NCBI GenBank assembly: GCA_014383605.1
Contig: JACNHM010000532.1
Span: 1-19,181 of the forward strand
Origin: Chloroflexota bacterium
GTDB lineage: Bacteria > Chloroflexota > Anaerolineae > UBA3071
Direction of reading: 5' to 3'
DNA: 19,181 nt
Position numbers and translations under genes: made by a program. The notes beneath the pieces were generated by a model, which was not told where the DNA came from, did no database searches, and saw only the letters and a list, made by a program, of their open reading frames with translations. Shown in pieces: positions 14,302 to 19,181 of the stretch (its first letter is position 1; every line of letters begins with the position of its first letter).

Positions 14302-15162
14302 ATGACTATCGCCCAGGTTGGCGATCTCGTCCTGTTGATCAGCGACGACCGCAAGCGCTTCCTGATCCGGTTGGAACACGAAGGCGAGTGGCATACCCAC
14401 CGCGGGCTACTGCGCCACGATGAACTCATCGGGCAACCGCTGGGCCGCACGGTGCGCACGCAGATCGGCCATCCCTTCCTGGCCCTGGAGCCTTCGACCC
14501 ACGACCTCATCCAGCAACTCCGACGGATCACACAGATCATCTTCCCCAAGGATGCCGCCTACATCACCATGCGGCTGAATTGCTACCCGGGTCGGCGCGT
14601 GGTGGAAGCAGGAACGGGCAGTGGCGGGCTCACGCTGGCGCTGGCCCGTGCCGTGATGCCCGGCGGACGAGTCTACTCTTACGAAGCGAGGGCCAAGATG
14701 CTGAACCTGGCCCACCGCAACCTGGAACGGGCCGGCCTTCTCGATTATGTCGAGCTAAAGGTGCGGGACATCGCCGAGGGCTTCGACGAGCGGGACGCCG
14801 ACGGGTGTTTCCTCGACCTGCGAGAGCCGTGGCACTATCTGGCACAGGCGCGAGCAGCGCTGAAGCCCGGCGGCTTCTTCGGCAGTATCCTGCCCACCAC
14901 CAATCAGGTCAGCGAGCTTTTGGCGGCCCTGAACGAGCACGACTTCGTGGAAATCGTCGTCGAGGAGCTGCTGCTGCGAGCCTACAAGCCGGTAGCCACC
15001 CGTCTGCGGCCCACGGATCGCATGGTCGCCCACACGGGCTATCTCGTCTTCGCCCGTGCCGTGGCCCCCGAAGACGCGAACGCCTGGCGTTATCGAGACC
15101 CCAAACACGGCATACCCCGCGCCACTGCGGACGAAAGCGAGGCAGCCGATGAAGCCGATTGA
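14302..15162 (+). CDS. trmI: tRNA (adenine-N1)-methyltransferase, TrmI type
   Basis: 286 residues. TrmI methylates A58 in the T-loop of tRNA, using SAM, as a tetramer. An N-terminal β-domain (1-~75) is followed by the Rossmann domain with SAM motif VEAGTGSGGLTLALARA (101-117), the acidic motif after β2 (YSYEAR), and LDLREPW (171-177) holding the catalytic Asp equivalent (usually LDxPxPW). ATG 14302 has GAGGAG 4 bases ahead. The last 14 bases overlap the PHP gene, so the two are probably co-translated. Bacterial TrmI is typical of thermophiles, actinobacteria and Chloroflexota. Confidence 0.92.
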   Translation: MTIAQVGDLVLLISDDRKRFLIRLEHEGEWHTHRGLLRHDELIGQPLGRTVRTQIGHPFLALEPSTHDLIQQLRRITQIIFPKDAAYITMRLNCYPGRRVVEAGTGSGGLTLALARAVMPGGRVYSYEARAKMLNLAHRNLERAGLLDYVELKVRDIAEGFDERDADGCFLDLREPWHYLAQARAALKPGGFFGSILPTTNQVSELLAALNEHDFVEIVVEELLLRAYKPVATRLRPTDRMVAHTGYLVFARAVAPEDANAWRYRDPKHGIPRATADESEAADEAD

Positions 15163-16222
15163 GCCGATGTGGCACGAGTCCGCCGGCCACATTCACTTTC
15201 ATACCACCTACTCTGACGGCAGCGGCAGCTTCGAAGAGATAGCCAGCGCGGCCGAGGAAGCGGGGCTGGACTTTCTCATTACCACCGATCACAACGTCCT
15301 GGTGCCTGAAGCGGACGGGCGGCGCAGGGGTGTACTGGTGCTGGTGGGCGAAGAGATCAACGACAAGGCACGCGAGCCAGAGGTGAACCACCTGCTGGTA
15401 GCTGGGATCGAACAAGACGTTTTTGGCTATGCGAAAGACCCCCAGGCGCTCATCAACGCCGTGGCAGCGCAGGGCGGCGTGAGCTTCCTGGCCCACCCCA
15501 TCGAGCGCAACAGCCGCTACTTCCCCAAGGACTTCAACTGGGTGGACTGGAACGTGCAGGGCTACGACGGCATTGAGCTCTGGAACTTCATGTCCGAGTG
15601 CAAAGCTTACGTCAACAGCAAAGCGGTGGGGCTGCTGCTCAGCTTGCGGCCGCAGATTTTCGTGCGCGGCCCCTGGCCGGAGGTGCTGGCGCTGTGGGAC
15701 CGGCTGACCGACCAGCGGCCTGTGGTGGCCATCGGCGGCTCCGACAATCATGCCGGCACCTACCGCGTGGGCCCGTTCACACGCCACGTCTTCCCCTACG
15801 CTTTTGGCTTCCGCACGGTGAACACGCACATCCTGACCCCGGAGCCGTTCAGCGGCGATCTGGCCCATGACCGAGAGCAGGTCTACGGGGCGCTGCGGGC
15901 GGGGCATGGCTGGGTGGGATACGATCTGCTGGGCTCCACGGCCGGTTTCCGCTTCCGCGGGCGCAGCGATGACCAGGCAGTCATTATGGGGGACACGCTG
16001 CCGGCAGGGCAGGCGGTGCAGTTGGAAGCGACCGTCCCCCACCGGGCCAGGCTGCGGCTGCTGCGGGACGGTCAACCGGTGGCGCAAACCTGGGGCCGCC
16101 GCCTGCGCTACACAGCCACTGCGCCCGGCGTCTACCGGGTGGAGGCCCACCGCTGGGCCTGGAGCCGCTGGCGGGGCTGGATCTTCAGCAACCCCATCTA
16201 CGTGCGCGAGAGCACGTCCTGA
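15149..16222 (+). CDS. PHP-domain metal-dependent phosphoesterase
   Basis: 357 residues from ATG 15149, with GAGG just upstream and a 14-base overlap with trmI. The PHP ligands are clear: H16-F-H18 in 'HIHFHTTYSDG', 'TTDHN', 'GEEI', 'NHLL', 'LAHP' and, near the end of the barrel, 'GGSDNHAG'. The family includes polymerase-associated phosphatases and nucleoside 3',5'-bisphosphate phosphatases. From about residue 255 the protein continues as a β-rich domain ('AVQLEATVPHRARLRLLRDGQPVAQTWGRRLRYTATAPGVYRVEAHRW'), an Ig-like C-terminal module seen in some stand-alone PHP proteins. No signal peptide. Its substrate is not evident; the link with tRNA methylation is positional only. Confidence 0.88.
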   Translation: MKPIEPMWHESAGHIHFHTTYSDGSGSFEEIASAAEEAGLDFLITTDHNVLVPEADGRRRGVLVLVGEEINDKAREPEVNHLLVAGIEQDVFGYAKDPQALINAVAAQGGVSFLAHPIERNSRYFPKDFNWVDWNVQGYDGIELWNFMSECKAYVNSKAVGLLLSLRPQIFVRGPWPEVLALWDRLTDQRPVVAIGGSDNHAGTYRVGPFTRHVFPYAFGFRTVNTHILTPEPFSGDLAHDREQVYGALRAGHGWVGYDLLGSTAGFRFRGRSDDQAVIMGDTLPAGQAVQLEATVPHRARLRLLRDGQPVAQTWGRRLRYTATAPGVYRVEAHRWAWSRWRGWIFSNPIYVRESTS

Positions 16223-16557
16223 GGCCGAAAGCCCAGCCGGATGCCTTCTCGCTGGAACGCCTCGTTCACCCGCCACCGCAGATCGCGCATCACCTCCCAG
16301 TGTTGCCCTGGCAATGTCTTGACCACGATGCGCACGCGCACCGTCCAGCCGTCTAGCCCCTCCATACCTGTGACCACAGGAGTTTCTAGCAGCAAGGAGG
16401 ATGAACAAGCCGCCGATGAGGTCTTTGACCAGCGTTTGCGCCCCCAGTCCCAGTGCCAGACCGACGATTCCCACGCTGGCCAGCGCCGGGGTGACGTTCA
16501 GACCGAGTTCGATCAAGATCATCAACACGGCGGCGATGAAGATGATGACTGATGAAA
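16198..16557 (-). pseudogene. mscS remnant with 5' loss and internal deletion
   Basis: Two parts of an MscS-type mechanosensitive channel lie in different frames. The first (~16557-16395) encodes the pore helix and gate region, 'LALGLGAQTLVKDLIGGLFILL'. The second (16395-16198) encodes the end of the cytoplasmic domain, 'GLDGWTVRVRIVVKTLPGQHWEVMRDL', then stops. About 100 residues of the β and middle domain that should lie between are gone, and the frame shifts at the junction near 16390-16398. The 5' TM helices are also missing. The stop overlaps the end of the PHP gene by 25 bases. It cannot make a channel. Confidence 0.82.
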
Positions 16558-16569
16558 GGGAACAACTGA

Positions 16570-18597
16570 CTATTTCACCACCTGCACCGCGCCGCAGATG
16601 ATCTCGGAGCCCAATGGCTGGCCGGCAGCGTCCGCCAGACCCACGACGACGCGGTACTCCCCCGGCGGCGTGATGGGGTTGAGATTCACGTCCACCTCTT
16701 CGCGGATGACCTCGCCCGGCTGCCAGCGAGAGGTGGGCCAGAGCCGCAGCGTCTCCCGCTCGCGGTGCAGCCGGTCGCCCCACACCTGTCCCAGGTGATC
16801 CACCAAGCGCACGGTGGTTGTGTAGTCGGCCGGGGGTCTGGCAGCGGCACGCCAGTAGAGTCGCACGTGCACCCAGGCGCTGGGCGGATGGCTGCGCTCG
16901 TCAGTGGCTGGCGTGCGCAGGTCGTCCACGGCGCAGGCAATCAGCATGATGTCAGGGCCGAAGGGGGCATCGAACCGCGCCACATCGGGCGGCGCCTCGG
17001 GCCGCCGGTAGCGGGTGATGTAACGCTTGATCGTGATGCCCGCCGGATACTGCTCCGTGGCCAGGGGGAAGCGGTCGGCGAACCAGCGCTCCACCAGGTG
17101 ATTGGGGTCGAACTCCTGCGTGTGCGACTGGACGAGCCACACGGTGTCGAAGGGCAGCAGCCCCAGCAAGGGCGGCTCCACCTGGGCCGGGTCGGTCAGA
17201 TGGTCGGTGAAGGGGAAGAAAACCGGCTGCGAGCCGCCGAAGTAGTGCTCGAAAGAGAAGTGCATGTAATCCACGTGGGTCAGCACTGCGTCGTTCGGAC
17301 CCGCGTGCGTCTGCACATAGCCGGCCGCCGTCCGCCAGTCTTCCCGCAGGTTCTGGGGCAGCCACAGATGGGTCAGCCCGGCGATCATCAGGGCCGGCAG
17401 CGCCGCCGAGGCCAGCAAGCCCAGCCCCTTCGCCCGATCCAGCAGCACGGCCAGCCCTCTGCTCCAAAGGAGGCAGAGAGCAGGCACCACAAACGTGAAG
17501 TAGCGTGGCTCGTCGAACACGGCGCGATTCCTGGCCAGCAGCACTCCACCGAGCAGCAGTGGCAGCCCCAGGTAGAGAATCAGCAACGGGCGGCCCGCCG
17601 CCGCCAGCTCCTCCTCCGGCCGACGGCACAACGGCCACACTATGCCGATGAGCAGCAGCACCCCGGCCCCCACCTGGGCCGTCGTCACCGCCCCGTCGCT
17701 CCAGGGACCCTTATGCAGAGTATAGGCCGCGAGCAGACGGGCCAGCACGGCCCCGAAATGGTCGAACATGCGGCCCGGCGTCGATTCCGCACCGCTCACC
17801 TGCCAGGCGGCCCGCAGCAAAGGCGTCACCAGCCCGGCAGCCAGGGCCAGCACGAGGACGCCGCCAAGGAAAACGGGCATCCTCTGTCTGCCTTTGCCCG
17901 CCAGGGTTTCCAGGCCCAACATAACGATCACCCAGCCGCCGGCCACGACCAGGAAGAAGACACCGAACAGATAGCTGTATGCCGCGCCCACCAGGCCGGC
18001 CAGGGCCAGGCCCCACCAGCCGGCCCTTCTCCCATCGAAGGCCGATGACCGCGGACGCACGCGGCCGCTCACCCCTTCTCGCTGTGGATGCCCATCCGCT
18101 CCTGTCCGGGACACAGCCCTCTGCCAGGCGCGCAGCACGCCGTAGAGGCCGAAGAGCCCGAACGTGGTGGCGGGCATGAACATGCGCACCTCTTGCGAGT
18201 ACCAGACGAGGAAAGGGTTGAGTGCCACCAGGAGCGCCGCCAGCGCACCCGTCCGCCGGTCGCCCAGCAGCCGGCCGAGGCCATACACGGGCAGCACGGC
18301 TAGCGCCCCCAGCAGGCTGCCCAGGCTGCGCACGGCGGCGTCGCCCGAGCCGAAGAGCAGGATCCAGCCATGCAGCAGCAGGCAGTACAGCGGCGGGTGC
18401 TTGTCCTCCACCAGATGCAACCCCACGTCCCAGATGCGCGCCACGGGCTGGCCGGCCCAGAACAGGCTCATGGTCTCGTCGAACCAGAGGCTGTGGTAAG
18501 TCAACTGCCACAGGCGGACGGCCAGGGCAAGCAGGAATAGCCCGCCGACAAGCACACACCGCTTGAGCCTCTGAGTGTCAAAGCGTCGTGATGTCAT
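16570..18597 (-). CDS. GT39-family membrane glycosyltransferase
   Basis: 675 residues. The GT39/ArnT-like pattern is present: a first TM helix (~13-31), then the luminal loop with the catalytic acidic pair in 'LWFDETMS' (D40, E41), and 'EDKHPPLY' (64-71), then about ten hydrophobic helices to residue ~420. A soluble C-terminal part (~425-675) ends in a β-rich module ('TTTVRLVDHLGQVWGDRLHRE', 'PPGEYRVVVGLADAAGQPLG'). Such enzymes move a sugar from a polyprenyl-phosphate carrier to a protein, lipid or glycan outside the membrane. The upstream GT2 gene could supply the polyprenyl-phosphate sugar, so the pair forms a plausible pathway. ATG 18597 is used; GAGG lies about 10 bases upstream. Confidence 0.88.
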   Translation of the reverse strand: MTSRRFDTQRLKRCVLVGGLFLLALAVRLWQLTYHSLWFDETMSLFWAGQPVARIWDVGLHLVEDKHPPLYCLLLHGWILLFGSGDAAVRSLGSLLGALAVLPVYGLGRLLGDRRTGALAALLVALNPFLVWYSQEVRMFMPATTFGLFGLYGVLRAWQRAVSRTGADGHPQREGVSGRVRPRSSAFDGRRAGWWGLALAGLVGAAYSYLFGVFFLVVAGGWVIVMLGLETLAGKGRQRMPVFLGGVLVLALAAGLVTPLLRAAWQVSGAESTPGRMFDHFGAVLARLLAAYTLHKGPWSDGAVTTAQVGAGVLLLIGIVWPLCRRPEEELAAAGRPLLILYLGLPLLLGGVLLARNRAVFDEPRYFTFVVPALCLLWSRGLAVLLDRAKGLGLLASAALPALMIAGLTHLWLPQNLREDWRTAAGYVQTHAGPNDAVLTHVDYMHFSFEHYFGGSQPVFFPFTDHLTDPAQVEPPLLGLLPFDTVWLVQSHTQEFDPNHLVERWFADRFPLATEQYPAGITIKRYITRYRRPEAPPDVARFDAPFGPDIMLIACAVDDLRTPATDERSHPPSAWVHVRLYWRAAARPPADYTTTVRLVDHLGQVWGDRLHRERETLRLWPTSRWQPGEVIREEVDVNLNPITPPGEYRVVVGLADAAGQPLGSEIICGAVQVVK

Positions 18598-18617
18598 TCA
18601 TTTTGATCCTCGGTCTC

Positions 18618-18672
18618 GACGAAAGACGAAGGACGGAGGACGGATTCGTCGTTCGTCTTTCGTCCTTCGTCG
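18618..18672. repeat. Heptamer-built inverted repeat between the two glycosyltransferase genes
   Basis: The left arm is four 7-base units of GACGAAA/GACGAAG/GACGGAG type, the right arm four units of TTCGTCN type. Pairing is close to full length with one or two mismatches per unit. It is in the intercistronic gap on the minus-strand transcript and is the same family as 669-735. Confidence 0.8.
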
Positions 18673-18705
18673 CTTCCCGTCTAGCACATCTCGTCATGTC
18701 AGGCG

Positions 18706-19181
18706 TCAGTCGCCGACCACCATCACTGTGCCCAGGATGACGTGATCGGCCTCCAGCCACTGATCGTGCGGCGCGTGGGGGTCATCCAGGGGGGCGACCA
18801 GCACAGGCGCCCGTTCACCACTGCTCGCTTCGTATAGTCCAATCTCCAACCAGCCGCGCCGCAAGTAGCCGAGCACGTTCGTGCCCGTTTTGCTCTCGCC
18901 GCTGTGCCGCTCCCCGCAGATGCAGCCCACTTCGCGGACACGGTAGCCGCGCCGCTGAGCGCGGGCCAGGAAGTCAATGCAATACTCGCCGTAGTCGCCG
19001 CGCAGGTCCATCTCGTCGAAGAGCGCCCGGCGGGCAGCGATGAAGCCGCTGGTGTAGTCCCGCACGCCGAAGCCCAGCAGCAGGGCGGCGAAGAGGTTGA
19101 TGGTGCGGCTGAAAATCAGATATTTCGTACTTGTTTAGCGTTCGAGGGGCCAATCTGAGAAGACCCCGGCAGGGCAGCCCA
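18706..19181 (-). pseudogene. GT2 polyprenyl-phosphate-mannose-synthase-like gene, in-frame TAA, 5' partial
   Basis: The stop-free part (after 19135) reads 'TKYLIFSRTINLFAALLLGFGVRDYTSGF', 'GDYGEYCIDFLARAQRRGYRVREVGCICGERHSGESK', the C-terminal half of a DPM1-type GT2 enzyme, which transfers a sugar from a nucleotide to polyprenyl phosphate. Directly upstream in the same frame, across a TAA at 19135-19137, the sequence reads 'SDWPLER', which fits the family's 'DWPLxR' block at the correct place. So the frame is homologous on both sides of the stop: a nonsense mutation or a sequencing error. The gene runs off the window. After the GT2 end there is an extra ~45-residue tail ('APVLVAPLDDPHAPHDQWLEADHVILGTVMVVGD'). 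Confidence 0.7.

Noticed and set aside
14909..16783. A 624-codon minus-strand open frame.
   Set aside because: It runs antisense to trmI and the PHP gene. Only a short part near 16395-16557 is meaningful, as the first piece of the mscS remnant.

Overview
The window is GC-rich and tightly coded. It looks like a chromosomal piece from a filamentous or uncultured Chloroflexota bacterium (Anaerolineae/Caldilineae-like). The pointers are two exported proteins with long Thr/Pro 'TPTATPT' linkers ending in a short aromatic-Leu-Pro...Arg tail, a free-standing TrmI-type tRNA methyltransferase, a butyrate kinase, DUF2148 and ArsA-like genes, and intergenic DNA full of short-period repeats. The phylum call rests on remembered family habits, not on a search.

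Layout, left to right. Bases 3-611 hold the end of a DUF11-type surface protein. recA follows at 773-1846 with its own promoter, a palindromic candidate operator and a heptamer-built hairpin in its leader. Bases 1847-2385 carry no gene but a dense series of perfect or near-perfect hairpins. A second exported protein lies at 2386-3276 (minus). A two-S1-domain RNA-binding protein (3705-4457) with an attenuator-like leader and a Nudix hydrolase (4570-5130) come next. Then a small unknown gene overlaps nfi (endonuclease V, 5439-6343). A roughly 640-bp step downstream of nfi carries a HigA-like HTH gene and ends in a second, diverged copy of the last 28 codons of nfi. A HEAT/zinc/TPR/SEC-C protein (7181-8794) follows.

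The middle holds a DUF4010 3' fragment, a divergent HisI-like protein (minus), and a fusion of a DUF123 (Uri/GIY-YIG-type) domain to HEAT repeats (9955-11025) bracketed by heptamer arrays. Butyrate kinase (minus) appears to start at CTG. A membrane-anchored unknown (12321-12989) and a DUF2148 protein (minus) follow, then an ArsA-family 3' fragment.

The right end has trmI overlapping a PHP-domain gene (14302-16222), an internally deleted mscS remnant (minus), and a minus-strand pair: a GT2 dolichyl-phosphate-mannose-synthase-like gene with an in-frame TAA, and a GT39 membrane glycosyltransferase.

Themes. Genome-maintenance genes recur (recA, nfi, Nudix, DUF123-HEAT) but do not form one operon. 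Six sigma-70-like promoters on the plus strand have near-consensus boxes with 16-17 bp spacing. Gene remnants are frequent, and three of four keep the 3' end of a minus-strand gene. The most unusual features are five different heptanucleotide arrays at gene borders, the hairpin island after recA, the duplicated nfi 3' end around the HTH gene, and the DUF123-HEAT fusion. I saw no CRISPR array, tRNA, rRNA, integrase or transposase.
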